Positions 11,869 through 24,590 of a stretch of DNA of 64,000 nucleotides are shown here, one piece after another. The translations under genes and the position numbers were made by a program. The stretch covers positions 11,608,898 to 11,672,897 of the forward strand of contig NC_030859.1 of assembly GCF_000208745.1 (NCBI RefSeq), written 5' to 3'. A model generated the notes under the pieces. It saw only the letters and a program-made list of their open reading frames with translations, was not told the origin of the DNA and searched no databases. The stretch is from Theobroma cacao. Taxonomy: Eukaryota > Streptophyta > Magnoliopsida > Malvales > Malvaceae. Positions within the stretch are counted from its first letter, which is position 1, and every line of letters starts with the position of its first letter.

Positions 11869-13635
11869 TGCACCCAATGGTAAGACACTTGGGCGAATGA
11901 AGCCTTTGTCCAATAAATCTTCCAACTTAACCTTAAGCTCTTTAAGCTCGGTTGATGCCATCTGATAGGATGATATAGAAATCAAATTAGTGTCTTACAC
12001 CAAGAATATGCAAAATTCTATTTCTCGCTCTAGAGGTAATCTAGATAACTCTTTCGAGAATACATCTATGAACTCTTTCAAGATAGATACATTTGCCACA
12101 CTGACTGCCTCTACTTGGGTGTCTATGGCCACAACCAAAAATCCAAGACATCCATGTCTCATTAAGTGACTAATAGTCTTGGCCAATATCATGCTACTTA
12201 AGGCCATGATATGATCTCCCTATATATAGAAAGGTGTCTCTCTAAGGTAGTCAAATCTAATCCTCTTGTGGTGACAATCCACGCTAGTGTAGTTAGGAGA
12301 TAATCAATCTATCCCAATAATTGCATCACACTCAAGCATGTCTATCAGTACTAGATTTGCTCCTGTGTCCTCCTTAACTCGAACCACGTAAGCTCTATAC
12401 TCATATTTTGCCAAAAATACCTCCCTTAAAGGTGTGGAAACTACCAAGTCCTGCTCCCTCTTAAAGCGCTCAATACCCAATCTAGATGCAAAATATGGAG
12501 ATAGAAAAGAATGTGTAGTGCTAGGGACTTACAATGCATGTGCATCAATAGAACAAATGGGTAGTATACTTGTAACAATTGCATTGGATGCTTACACATC
12601 TTGTTGAGTCAAAGCATAAACTCTAGCCTATCCACAACTAGCATTACCCTGTGTTCCAAATCTAGATCTCAAAGCTCTACCCTAAGGAGTTGTACCAGTA
12701 CCTTTACCTCTACCTCTTTTAGTGCCTCTAACAAGCTACATAGCAATAAACGAGGATGGTAAAGCTATCTATGCATGCCCTTGAGTATCTACTTGAGACA
12801 AATGACTAGAAGAGCACTCTCTGGCAAAATGTCCAAGTTGTCCATAAGTGTAACATGAGGTGGAACCTTGCATGCACTATCCTCTATGCTTCCTACCATA
12901 AATGGAACATAGAGAGTGAGAAGGATAACTCTACCTAGTACCTCGCTGACCTTGAAGTGAAACCATTCCATGATCTCGGCTAACTCCATCCCTTATGGTA
13001 CCTTTCCCCAGATAGGATCCATGTGAACCTCCATGATGGCTATGGCTGCTTAAGGAATCTCTACAACCTTAACGACCTCTAATCTCAACCATCTTACACT
13101 TAAGTCCATTCGAACGACCCTCCATATCCTTAAGCTCTAACCTCTGATCATAGTTCATCGCTTTGAAGTAGCTAGTGAACTCATGTGACGCAACAACCTT
13201 GAATAATGGGTGTAACAGTCCATTCACAAACCTCTAGGTCAGCATCTTCTTTGTGACGGTTAAATACGGAGCATACCTAGCCAACTTAGTGAACTTAACA
13301 CTATACTCTACAACTAACATGACTAATATCTATTGTAAAGTCTCAAACTTGCGTGCTCTAGCCTCTTGCACACTATTTGGTAAGAAATGCTCTAAGAATG
13401 TTATGCTGAACTCCTCTCAAGCCATCAAAGCAGCATCAGGCACCTTATCATTGCGACAACGTCTCATACCAATGTTGGGGTACCTTCTCGAGTCAGAAGA
13501 CAACAAATTGAATTGACCTAGTGCTGATACAACTCAAGGCATTACATATCATTGATATCTTACCTAAGAACTCCTAAGCATCCTCTATCACATAAGATCT
13601 CAAAAACCATGGAGGTTCAACCTCATAAACTCTGA
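11869..13635 (-). pseudogene. Element 1 gag, protease and start of RT (remnant)
   Basis: The 5' part of element 1. On the minus strand a gag capsid-like segment (FLEHFLPNSVQEARARKFET, about 13340-13400) is followed by one nucleocapsid zinc knuckle near 12830, where the CX2CX4HX4C pattern reads CX2Y (second Cys lost). A protease region follows in which the DSG motif is gone, with the IGIDWLSP motif still visible near 12310. Then comes the connection to RT (FIDVFSKELSRLPLEREIEF near 12040, GFIRPS near 11910). Many stops interrupt it. The gag N terminus and 5' LTR are missing because the sequence switches to an F-type LTR near 13635. Confidence 0.82.
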
Positions 13636-14400
13636 CAGTAAATGATAATTTTTCACTTTAGGGGTAAAATGATAATTTTACATCTCGAGACTAAATTTTT
13701 AAGTTTTCATAAACTCAAGTACCTCTAATCTATTGTGGACTTTTTCTCAATATCAAAAAAGTAAAAAGATTGCACAAAAAAGAAAAAGGAAAAGAAGACA
13801 AAGTAAACTTGTTAATGGAATTTTTGTAAATAATTAAAACTAATGTTAATCCTAGGCATAAATATCTCAATTTCTAGCACTTTCCAGCACTTTCTCCTTC
13901 TTCCTCCCATTTCTCCTCCCCATTTCAAACTTTCTATCTTCCATGGAGGCCATCCTTGAAACCTCATAACTTTCTCATATTAACTCTAAATTTCATGTTT
14001 TTGTACACTTTTTCATAGAAGTTTTTGTGCTCCTTCACTTTTTCACCTTAAAAACCCTCAAAAAGTTTTTCCTCTACACTTTCTCTCACTAGCTGAATGT
14101 TTTTAGAGAGAGAAACTCTTCAAAATAGCTTGAAAACTCTTAAAGGAATTTTCCCTTTTTTAATCCTCACCAAGAAAATTCAACTACAAGTCCACCAAGG
14201 TGAGTAATCGGTTAGGGTTGATTTTTAAGTTTGTTAATGATGGTTAATAATTAGATTTGTGTGTTGTTTTATTTGTTGATGGATTATATTGTGGTGAAAA
14301 AGTGAGTATTTATTACTAGTGTGACTAAAATGGTGAAAATAAATGACTGGCTAGTGACTAGAATGTTAGCTTTGTTAATTTACAAGTAAATTGATATTTC
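13636..14400 (+). mobile_element. Truncated F-type LTR fragment
   Basis: About 765 bp matching the part of LTR F around 6990-7750 (shared blocks include AAATTTTTAAGTTTTC and the ACCAAGGTGAGTAAT region). The first 270 bp or so expected of an F LTR are missing, and the right end is cut by copia 2 at 14401. The remainder was not found after copia 2. It is probably a deletion remnant joined to the gag end of element 1. Confidence 0.65.
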
Positions 14401-15119
14401 TGTTAGCTCCATTAGTTTTTGATGATAATAAAACATTCCCGTTTATGTGTGTCTAATACATTTACTTGAGCGTGTAGGAAATTAATATATGAAATTAATT
14501 TATTAACTCTCCAAAGAGTATTTTTGAAAGAAAAAGAGGGATAAAATTAACAAGATGTAGCTGTCTAACAAAGAGGAAGCCTATTGATGAAACAAGGAAG
14601 ACTATTGGTTGACCAAGTTTCAAATTGGAGGAATGGCGGACTGAAGAGTTTGAGAAACAGAATCAACTTAGTCGACCAAGTCAGTCGACTAACTGCTTTT
14701 TGCTAGAATCTACAACCAGAAACAAAACTAACTTAGTCGACCAAGTCAATCGACTGAAAGCTCTTTGTCTGCAATTTGAACTAGAGCACTACAAGACAGA
14801 TTAATGGCTATAACTCATCCTCAAATATTTCCAACGGCCATAAACTGTCAAACTGCCATAAGAGTTGCATCTCCAAGTATAAAAGGGTCTTCCAACAATT
14901 AGAAACAAATTTTTGAAGCCTTGAATGAGATTTGAGCTATAGAAAGTAGAAAAACCAAAAAAGCTTCACTGCACTTGTCTGCACTTAAGTGCCTACTCTT
15001 TGCATTTGTATTTAGCACTCAATCTTGTACCAATAAGATCAACCAGTGATCATAGGTACTTTCTTTTACTACTTCTCTTGTATTCTTAGAATAAGGAAGT
15101 CACTCTAACGGGTTATTCA
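14401..15119 (+). mobile_element. Copia 2, 5' LTR, first part (SIRE-like Ty1/copia)
   Basis: The LTR starts TGTTAGCTCCATTAG and is interrupted at 15120 by solo LTR H; it resumes at 17672 and ends ACCAACA at 18026. Without H it is about 1,069 bp, close to the 1,107 bp antisense LTR at 25175-26281, whose reverse complement starts TGTTGGCTCTATTAG. It contains two copies of a TTAGTCGACCAAGTC-type motif near 14670 and 14735. Confidence 0.85.
14666..14758. repeat. TTAGTCGACTAA-type motif repeats in copia LTR
   Basis: Two blocks of the form TTAGTCGACCAAGTC(A)(G/A)TCGACT, near 14668 and 14732. The same motif appears as a palindrome in the antisense copia LTR (25908-26023) and in its internal region (30937-30968). 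Confidence 0.75.
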
Positions 15120-17671
15120 TGTCACGACCCAAATCCCGGGCCATGATCGGCACATGGACTCAATGGACATAGCCCATTAAGCCCAAGCAAGCCTATCTGT
15201 GTTACCTGTTCATTATTCCTTCAAAGTTACTAAAGTCACATTTCATAATTTCGAATCAAAATAATGCTAATCATTACCAACTCGTAGCGGCATTACCCAT
15301 GAAAATATAGATATATTGTCTCAACATGTATCTTAATAATTTACATCATATTTGTCTATACATCTAAAAAAGGAGACTAGATTCCCAGTGGAGAGACTCG
15401 GACGAAAGTATAGCTACTGAATGTCGAGAAACCTACCAAGAGTCGAATCTATGAGGACACCTCAACCTAGTTACTAACTACCTCCTAATCTGAAAACATG
15501 AAGTTGAAAACGGTGAGTACAAACTCAGTGAGTGAACATAAGAAGGGAACAAGCAAACCAGAAGGAAAGTTCAAAGAAATCATGATGCATTTATTTTCAA
15601 AACAATGCAATTTAGTTTTATTCTTATTAAAACCCCTCGTTAAACCCTTAAATGATTAATCACTTGAGAGTAATGATTCCATACATAACAAAGAATTTGA
15701 AGAATGAAAGCATCAGTGATATACAAGCTAGTCACATGAAACGATAGGTCCTCGCTGCAGCGGAAAGGCATTCTCTCTTCAACGTAGCAGCAACAAGAAT
15801 GAATTTTTGTTGTAGCAAAATCTGAGCTCAAGTTATTAACTGGTCGAGGGTTTCTATCTCAATTTCCTCATTTCAAACTTAATTAAATAAACCCCTAAAT
15901 GTTGGGAGTCCATGATCAACTATGGTGTAAATGAAATGGAAAAAATGTGGTAAAAACCAGCAAGATAGCATACCGGACTGAAAGTTTCTCGCTGCAGCAA
16001 GATTCTTTCTCGCTGTAGTGAGATTCGAGTGGCCATAACAGAATGTTTCTCGCTGCAGCGAGAATAAATCTCGCTCAGCGAGAAGCTCTAGCAAATTTTT
16101 TACTGCAGCGAGAACCAAGTCAGGCAAACCTCTCAAACCTGAGAGTTTCTCGTTACAGGGAGAAACAGGGCACCAAAGAAAAGTTTCCATTCTCTCAAGA
16201 AAAAGGCTATCCTGTTGAAATCACAAAATCAACATGAAACACTTAAAAATTCCTAAAGTTCAACATGCTCAAATTTCATATGCATTACAATCATATACCA
16301 TATTCCTGAGCTTTTATTGCATAAACATATATATACATATATACATAGTAAAACACCAATACCACCATCGTCTCACCCAGTTCATGTGCATCCCCCCACA
16401 TCGTGCACATCGTCTCACACGCTCAGCTATCATTATCACACAATATCCACCATCAATGCACAACATATATATATATATATATCAACATAATGAAGTAGTA
16501 CAATAATCCATAATAGCCACATGTCACATATAGAGACAATTTATTAAAGGCTTGTTCCCAAGGCACTCGTTTTTAAGAAAAGTTGGATAAAATCATTCAA
16601 AGGTTTTGTGCAAATACATTCACATTCCCAAAACAATTTTGAAATGCAAGTTCACTCATCGGTCTTTTGTTGAACCTTTAGTTAACTCTAACTTCCCTAA
16701 TGGTCCAAATGGGATGGTGGGGCTTCGTTGGAACCTAATCATCACATTAGCATCATAATTAAATCAATTCCAATACTTATAAATTCTAAAAGCTATTTCT
16801 TAACTAGCTTCCAATTGCCATCTAATTGGCTATCTATTTTCACTATTCTAATCACTCTAAAATGAATGAACAACTTCAACTACAAAATATTCACAAGTCT
16901 AATCTCTAGCCTTTCTCAACACTTAAAATTTAACTCTAATTTGCTACTCACCTTAGTAGCTTTGAAATTGAAATTCTTTCCAAAAACTTTCAAGCTCTTA
17001 TTGAAGCTCCCTCTTTCTTTCTCTCTCTAAAACATCTAGTTAGTGAAAAAAAGTATGGAAGTAAGACTTATCAACAGTTTTAAAGTGAAAAAGTGAAAAA
17101 GCACAAGGGTTATATGCCAAAGTGCACAGAAGCTTGAAAATTAGAGTTATTTTGAGAGAGGTTATGGAGGTTTCATATCAAGCTTCCATGGAAGATGAAA
17201 GCAACGTGAAAGAGAAGAAGGAAGAAGAAGAAGAAGCTGTTAGAAAATGGGAGAAGAAGCTGCTGGAAGATGATATTTATAACTTAAGCTTATCCACTCC
17301 ACTTAAATTACCAAAATGCTCTTAACAAGTTAGCTTGTTCTCCTCCAATCCTTTATGCAATCTTTTTACTCTTTTTACATTGAAACAAAGTCCATAATGG
17401 TCTAAAATGCTCAGATTCACAAACACTTAAAAATTTTAACCCAAGATGAAAAATGACCATTTTGCCCTTACCGTGGAAATCATCATCATTTTTATTTCCT
17501 TTGTCATTTTACCCATATTTTCATCATTCATTTATGCCTTAGTCCTACTTAGGCCTTAATATTGTTTAAAACATACTTTGAGGGGCTTACTAAGGAAATG
17601 ACGAAACTACCATTAACCCTTATTATTGCGTCTATGCCTAGTTATTAGCCTATAGAGGTCGAGGTCTCACA
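15120..17671 (-). mobile_element. Solo LTR 'H', F family, inside the copia 2 LTR
   Basis: A 2,552 bp LTR in minus orientation: the plus strand starts TGTCACGACCC and ends GAGGTCTCACA. Perfect ATTCA duplications lie at 15115-15119 and 17672-17676. It resembles LTR G through most of its length, including the palindrome cluster, the AT run near 16464-16482 and the 3' gene-free region. It splits the 5' LTR of copia 2. The frame at 17122-17325 is rich in GAA/GAG codons and looks like a low-complexity reading rather than a gene. Confidence 0.9.
15751..16115. repeat. Dispersed TCTCGCTGCAGCGAGA palindromes in LTR H
   Basis: Copies lie near 15751, 15987, 16008, 16047, 16068 and 16099, with a decayed one near 16146; the copy at 16048-16063 is perfect. 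It is the counterpart of the cluster in LTR G. Confidence 0.85.
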
Positions 17672-18026
17672 ATTCAAGCTTGGGACAACTTGATTGTTGT
17701 AGGTTGTGGTTGAGCCTTGGAAAACCACCTTGAGGTTTTAGTTGAGCCCGTGAAAAACTAGTGTAAAAGGTTTTGGCTAAGCTTGGTAAAAGCCATTGTA
17801 AAGCTTAGTGAAAGCTTGTGAATTCATCGGTTCATAGTGGATTTGTGGGAAAATCCTTGGTTGGATAATCAAGGTAGTGGATGTAGGTCTTGGACCGAAC
17901 CACTCTAAATTACTATGCATCTTACACTCTGTTTTTATTTTCTTAAGTTCTGGAAATTAGTTTCCAATATTATTAAGAGCCAAATTGTGCTATCACCCCC
18001 TCTAGCACGTATTATAGGGACCAACA
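17672..18026 (+). mobile_element. Copia 2, 5' LTR, second part
   Basis: The LTR resumes after LTR H with the duplicated ATTCA and ends with AGGGACCAACA. The primer-binding site follows two bases later. Confidence 0.85.
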
Positions 18027-18028
18027 AT

Positions 18029-18040
18029 TGGTATCAAAGC
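18029..18040 (+). other. Copia 2 primer-binding site (initiator Met tRNA)
   Basis: TGGTATCAAAGC follows the LTR after AT. It matches the 3' end of plant initiator methionine tRNA with one mismatch (A in place of G), the usual primer of SIRE-like and Tekay-like elements. Confidence 0.85.
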
Positions 18041-18084
18041 TAGTTCTCTGTTATTAAGGCTTAACATCCTTACGGAGGATCCAT

Positions 18085-19718
18085 ATGGCTCTTCAAAAAT
18101 CAGTAGTTGCTGAGGGTCAATCAACAAACAGACCACCTCTGTTTGATGGCTCTAATTACCCTTATTGGAGGACAAGAATGTCAATCTATATTAGGGCTAT
18201 AGACTACAAAATGTGGGACGTCATAACTGATGGACCCTTTATGCCTTCAACCGTGAATGTAGTGACAAATGAGTTGATGCCCAAGCTAAGGTCTAAATGG
18301 ACTGAAGCTGAAGCTAAGAAAGTTCAAATAAATTTTAAGGCCATCAACACTTTGCATTGTGCATTAACCCCCACTGAATTTAACAAAGTCTCAAGCTATA
18401 CAACAACTAAGCAAGTGTGGGAAAAACTTAGAATAATTCATGAAGGGACTTCTCAGGTAAAGGAGTCTAAAATTGCTCTATTAAAACATAATTATGAAAT
18501 GTTCAAAATGGAGCCTGGTGAAGACATCACCAGCATGTTTGATAGATTTACAAACATCACAAATAAATTGAGTAAGCTAGGCAAGTTTATCCCTGAACAT
18601 GAATTAGTAAAAAAACTGCTTAAGAGTTTACCAAAAAATTGGAAGCCTAAAGTGACTGCCATTAGAGAGGCTAAAGATCTGAACATCATTACACTTGATG
18701 AGATTTGTGGTTCTCTTCTCACTCATGAGGTAGAGCTTAAGAAAGAAGTAGAAGAAGACCGAAGGGAAGCAAAAGAAAAGAAAAAGAGTATTGCACTTAA
18801 AGCCAACATCCTTAAAGAAAAGCTGGAAAAGCTTTCCTGTGATGATGATGAAGAATTAGCTCTGCTTGTAAGAAAATTCAGAAAGATAATGAGCAGAAAA
18901 AATCGAAGGCTAGCTAGAAAAGGTTTCAAGAAAGACCAAGGTGCCTTGTGAAAAAACAAAAACAAAATCGACTCCAACAAAAAGGAGGAGCTCATCTGCT
19001 ACGAGTGCAAGAAACCTGGTCACTTCAAGTCTGAGTGTCCATTGCTGAAAGATGAAACTCCCAAGAAAAATAAGAAATCCAAGAAAGTAATGGTGGTAGC
19101 TGCGTGGTCGAACAGTGACACATCAAGCTCTGAAACTGATGATGAAAAATTTGAGGAAAGAGCAAACATCTGTTAATGGCATAAGAGGATGAAACAGAGG
19201 TATCCTCATCCCTTTGCATTAATTCTTATGATGATTTACAAGATGAGTATGAGTGCCTTTATGATGAATTTCAAAATCTTTTTTCAAAATACAAATCATT
19301 AAAGAAAAAGATTGCATTACTTGAAAATGATTTGGAACAAATCAAACAAGAATTTACTTATGTTTTTGAGCAAAGAAATATTTTGCAAGTTGAGTTAGAA
19401 CAATCAAAAAAAGACTTTGAGGTTTTAAAACAAGAGCTAGAAAACAAGTCTGAAGCTTTGCAAATAATTCTTGATGAAAACACAACTCTTAAATGTTTGA
19501 AAGATGAATCTTCAAAAAGAAATGTACACCACAATAAAAATTCAACTAAAGCATTACCTAAATGTTATAATTGTGGTAAACATGGTCATTTATCATTTGA
19601 GTGTTTTAAGAAAAGAATAGTGCAGAAAGTTAAGAAAATCTGGGTTCCTAAGGGATCCTTTGTTACAACAAACACTCAAGGACCCATCAAAGTATGGGTA
19701 CCTATAAAGAAAAACTGA
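18085..19718 (+). pseudogene. gag: Copia 2 gag polyprotein (SIRE-like), broken
   Basis: Capsid/nucleocapsid gene of a Ty1/copia element. The N terminus (ATG 18085, with NRPPLFDGSNYPYW at about residues 12-25) and the UBN2-type gag domain are intact to a TGA at 18949-18951. The antisense relative has Trp at that codon, so this is a nonsense change. In the same frame, a zinc knuckle CX2CX4HX4C (CYECKKPGHFKSEC) lies just beyond it. A 1 bp loss near 19171-19174 shifts the frame. A TAA at 19182-19184 is shared with the antisense copy. A coiled-coil, Lys/Glu-rich stretch and a second knuckle (CYNCGKHGHLSFEC) complete it by 19718. Two knuckles separated by a coiled coil fit SIRE-like gag. It is not translatable as one protein. 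Confidence 0.9.
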
Positions 19719-19735
19719 AATTCTGTTTTATAGAT

Positions 19736-19876
19736 TGAGCTGGACTTAAAAGAGACATGTTCAAGAGCTTAACTCAAGAAGAAACAACCTTGGTACTTGG
19801 ACAGTGGCTGTTCACGGCACATGACAAGACATGAAATGTTGATTGCTCAGCTGGATAAGAGAAAGGGAGGAACCGT
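19736..19876 (+). pseudogene. Copia 2 protease fragment
   Basis: The aspartic protease motif MDSGCSRHMT starts at 19797 and is cut after KRKGGT by solo LTR J. The antisense copia 3 shows the uninterrupted order: DSGCSRHMTGDEM, then QLDKRKGGTVSFGDDSKG. Catalytic Asp and DSG motif are present. Confidence 0.85.
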
Positions 19877-21940
19877 TGTTAGGAATTTTGAGAATATGGT
19901 GCCTTGGAAAGCAAGTATATTCTCATGTTTAAATTCATTGAATTTATTTGTAATGAAAGTACATTTTTATAATAAGACGAAGAGTTTGTTTTTAGTAAGC
20001 ATTCATTATCTAGTTATTAAGGTACCAAGATTCTATTTAGATATTAAAATACATTTGTATGAAGAGTCATACATAGGAGACATGTATTTTAATTGAATCT
20101 AAAAATTGTTCACAGCCATATAATAAAGCTGGTCACTTTATTATGTTAAGGCTGTAGTGTCCAGATTACTTCCAACGAAACGAATGTGATTCATTTCAAG
20201 GGAATGATGAGTCTCAAATCATCCGAAATGGTTGACTTCGAGTAATGACACTATAACATGAACTGGAATCATGTGAGAATCAAATTTAAGTTTTACTGTT
20301 ACCTAAATCTTGATCTCGCACTTATGCATTTACTTATAGTAGAACCGAAATCTTGATGGATAGTGGACTCGTGTTTAATCTCCTTATAATCTTTAATTTA
20401 TCATGAGCATGATAATCACAAAGCGTTGATCTAGACTCCTTATTTTGGGATTATATTTGAGATGAACATCTAGGAACATATATTCAGATAATGGAGTTCA
20501 TAACATTAACATCACTTCTAGTGATTTCAAGAAGATTGGTGATTAATCTGGGCCTAGTGGATTGATCAATTAGCTACTCATCACATCTGGATACTCAAAA
20601 GATTAGATTTAGAGTATTGAATCACCAATTTGATAAAATTTGAGACTAGGGGACAAAATTGACATAAAGGGTAAAACGATAATTTCACCTTTTGTCATTG
20701 GATGGTTATGAGGGTTCACAATATAAGGCTTGCAATTGGACAACTAATAATTAATATCAAATATTGAATTATTTCTTGTAATTATAGTTAATCCAAGAGT
20801 GCAACCATGAATCTATGGTGGAGTGATTTCATGGTTAATAAGCTTGAATTATTTTTAATGAGATTAAGAATAATTCTAAGTTTATTGGAGCTTGGAATAT
20901 CTATGTCCAAATAGATTCCCCACTTAGCTTCGTAGAATTCAACTTGTTTAAGTTGGAATGCATGTTTTAATTTGTTTAATTAAATTGTGTACAAAATTGG
21001 CAGCTTTGACATGTTTGTCTTAATTTAGACAAGAAAACATGTTTGCCTTAACTTAAGATAAGAAAAATATTTTTTGTCTTAATTTAGTCAAGAAAACATA
21101 TTTGTCTCAATTTGGACAACATAAAATATTTTTTTATCTTAATTACAAACAAGAGTTGTCTTAAATTAAGATAATTTTAGGAGGATTCTTGCAAAATGAA
21201 TCTAGACATCCATGTTGATAAAAAGAGACTCCATGTTTGACTATTACTCTTTTATTTATTATTAATTCTTTTTAAATAAAGATGGATAATAATAAAAAAA
21301 GAGTTATTATTCAATAAGGAGTTTTATTTTATCAAGAACTCTAAATGATAATTAAAGAATTAAATTATTTATTCTTTAATTTATATTTTGATAATTATGG
21401 AGCATGTTTGATGCTTCCATAACTCTGAATGGATGGTCAAGATTGATTCAAAGGTGTTTCATTTTGATTAAACCTTTGAAGCAAGAGTTTTAATAAAAAG
21501 AGAAGAGATTGGAAGAAAAGAAAAAAAAACGTACTTTTTCTTCAAAAAGTTTCAGCCATCTCTTCTCTTCTCCTCCTCCAAGCTTTCCCAAAGAAAAGAG
21601 AATAAACTTAGTTGCCATCTTGTAACCTTGCATTTCACACCTTGTCCACTCAAGGTTCAAGTTGAAAGTATTCTTGAAGAATAAGTGGTAAACTTATTTG
21701 GTCGAGAAATCATTCATTGGTGTGGTATTGTCAGAAAATAAGAATCTCATAATAAAAGTATGGTTTTCTTACTTAATAGATTCTTATTTTCTTTTTTTTT
21801 GGATGTGATTATATTACTTGCAATAATAATAATGTGTGTTTCCGCTTGTGTAATTGGATTGGTTGCTTCCTTTGTTAAAGAAATTTTTGAAATCCATGCT
21901 TTACACAATCACATTAATCCACTAAGATCCTACTCTAACA
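19877..21940 (+). mobile_element. Solo LTR 'J', unassigned family
   Basis: A 2,064 bp segment with inverted terminal hexamers TGTTAG...CTAACA, inserted exactly between GGAACCGT and CCGTATCC of the copia 2 protease frame. A 4 bp duplication CCGT is clear; the fifth base is ambiguous (left ACCGT, right CCGTA). There is no internal region and no coding sequence. Strand is arbitrary because no coding or primer site orients it. The final 180 bp are open and in frame with the downstream pol (see the finding on fusion). Confidence 0.75.
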
Positions 21941-24590
21941 CCGTATCCTTTGGAGATGATTCAAAAGGTAGAATCCATGGTATAGGTACGGTTGGTAAGA
22001 ATTTCCAAACTCAAATCAGTCATGTGTTGTTGGTTAAAGGCTTAAAGAATAATTTACTAAGTATTAGTCAATTATGTGATAAAGGATTTAAGGTATGTTT
22101 TGATTCAACTAAGTGTGAAGTGATAGATATAAGTACAAATAAAATCTCATTTATAGGAAAAAGATTGAACAATATGTATGTGATTTTTCTTGAAGATCTT
22201 GAAGTAAATAGTGAAGTATGTCTTGTTGCAAATGCTAAAAATGATAGTTGGCTATGGCATAGGAGATTAGGACATGTGAGCATGCATACTATGTCAAAAT
22301 TAATTAAGAAAAATCTTGTTGCTGGATTGCCGGAGTTAAAATTTGAAAATGATAGGATATGTGATGCTTGCCAACTAGGAAAACAAGTTAAGACATCCTT
22401 TAAGACTAAGAAGATAGTGTCAACATCAAGACCTCTTGAATTGTTACACATTGATCAATTTGGTCCAATAAGCACAACTATCTTAGGAAGAAAATCTTAT
22501 GGCTTTGTGATAGTTGATGACTATTCTAGATATACTCGGGTTTATTTTCGTGCTCGTAAGAATGATGCTCTACAAGCATTCTTAAGTCATTGTAAGAAAG
22601 TAGAAAATGAAAAGGGACTAGCCATAGTTAGCATAAGAAATGATCATGGAGGAGAATTTGAAAATGATGAGTTTGAAAAATTTTGCAATGAAAAGGGGTT
22701 GGATCACAATTTTTCTGCACCTAGAACACCTCGGCAAAATGGAGTTGTAGAGAGGAAAAACCGAACCTTGAAAGAAATGGCTAGGACCATGCTATGTGAG
22801 AACAACCTACCTAAATATCTTTGGGCTGAGGTAATAAATACAGCAGCTTATATTCTTAATAGAGTCTCAATAAGACCCTTGATTTAAAAAACTCCATATG
22901 AACTTTATAAAGGTAGGAAACCAAATATTTCTCACCTTAGGAGTTTTGGCTGTAAATGCTTTGTATTGAACAATGGAAAATAGCCCCTAGGGAAGTTTGA
23001 TGCAAGGAGTGATGAAGCAATATTTTTAGGATATGCTTTAAACTCAAAGGCGTATAGAGTTTTTAACAAAAAGACCTTGACCGTTGAAGAATCAATTTAT
23101 GTAGTTTTTTATGAGTCAAATGCTTTACAAAAAGAAGTTCATGATGATGATGATGATGTAGAAGTCCTAGAAAAACAAATGGAGGAAATAAGCTGAGAAA
23201 ATAACAAAAATAATGAAAAAAGCTCACCTAGAAGAGAAAATGAAACTCCACCTCTAGAAAATCTGCAAAGAGCCGAAAATCAGCATGATGATCTAGCAAG
23301 GAGTTGGAGATTTGTAAGAGATCACCCACAAGACCAAATAATAGATGGCATTTCACAAGGAGTTAAAACTAGGAAAGCAACTAGAGAAACTTGTGAGTTT
23401 TCAGCTTTTATATCTCAAATTGAACCTAAAAGCTTTGAAGAAGCTAAAAAAGAGGAAAGTTGGATAATGGCCATGCAAGAAGAACTTGATCAACTCACAA
23501 GGAGTCGTGTATGGTCATTATTACCTAGACCTTCAAATCACCCTATTATTGGTACAAAATGGGTATTTAGAAATAAGGTAGAGGAGCAAGGAAATGTAGT
23601 TAGAAATAAAGCTAGGTTGGTAGCAAAAGGATACAACCAAGAAGAAGGAATAGATTATGATGAAACCTTTGCTCCGGTTGCTAGGATTGAAGCCATAAGG
23701 TTGTTGCTAGCTTTTGCATGTTTCATGAATTTTAAATTGTTCCAAGTGGATGTAAAAAGTACATTCTTAAATGGATTAATTCAAGAGGAAGTACATGTAG
23801 AACAACCACCTAGTTTTGAAGAATTTGAAAAATCTGATCATGTTTACAAACTTCATAAAGCCTTGTATGGATTGAAACAAGCTCCTAGAGCTTGGTATGA
23901 GAGGCTTTCAAAATTTCTAGTTGAAAAAGGGTATGATAGAGGCAGCATCGATACTACATTGTTCATAAAAAGATATCTAAATGATTTAAATGTTGTGCAA
24001 ATATATGTGGATGACATTGTATTTGGTGCAACTACTGAGGCTTTATGCAAGAATTTTGCTAAGGAAATGCAGGGTGAATTTGAAATGAGCATGATGGGAG
24101 AGTTGAAGTACTTCTTTGGTCTTCAAATCAGACAATGTGAGAAAGGAATCTTCATCAACCAAGAAAAATACACTCATGATATGCTCAAGAAATTTGATAT
24201 GCTGAAGCTGAAATCAATTTCCAAACCAATGAGTCCATCCACCAAACTCAACTTAGATGAAAAAGGTAAGGATGTAGATCAAAAGCTCTATAAAGGTATG
24301 ATTGGCTCTCTTCTCTACTTAACAGCAAGTAGACCAGATATTCAGTTTAGTGTGTGCTTGTGTGCTAGATTTCAGTCACAGCCTAAAGAAACACACCTAA
24401 CAGCTATTAAGAGAATTTTTAGATACCTCATAGACACTCAAAGAGTAGGAATATGGTACTCTAAAGACTCAACTCTTAGCTTAGTTCGATATTCAGATGC
24501 TAACTTTGCTAGCAGCAGAACTGATAGGAAAAGCACGAATGGAACATGCCAATTTTTAGGAAGCATGCTTGTATCTTGGATTACTCCCAA
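21941..24590 (+). pseudogene. pol: Copia 2 integrase, reverse transcriptase, RNase H (near-complete frame)
   Basis: Ty1/copia pol downstream of LTR J. The integrase zinc domain has the H...H...C...C set (WLWHRRLGH, then CDACQLGK). The core has catalytic Asp at 22453 and 22642 and Glu at 22750, giving D-X35-E. RT begins near 23460 (MQEELDQLTRSRVW), contains ARLVAKGYNQEEGIDYDETF and YVDD at 24004-24015, and RNase H starts with SRPDIQFSVC and Asp 24496. The frame is constant from 21942 to 24606 apart from three stops: TAA 22885, TAG 22981 and TGA 23194. RNase H is cut near 24590, so its last 90 or so residues and everything downstream, including the 3' LTR, are missing. Confidence 0.92.

Noticed and set aside
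17122..17325. 67-aa frame in LTR H
   Set aside because: Runs through a GAA/GAG repeat; the same place in LTR G is not conserved as a frame.
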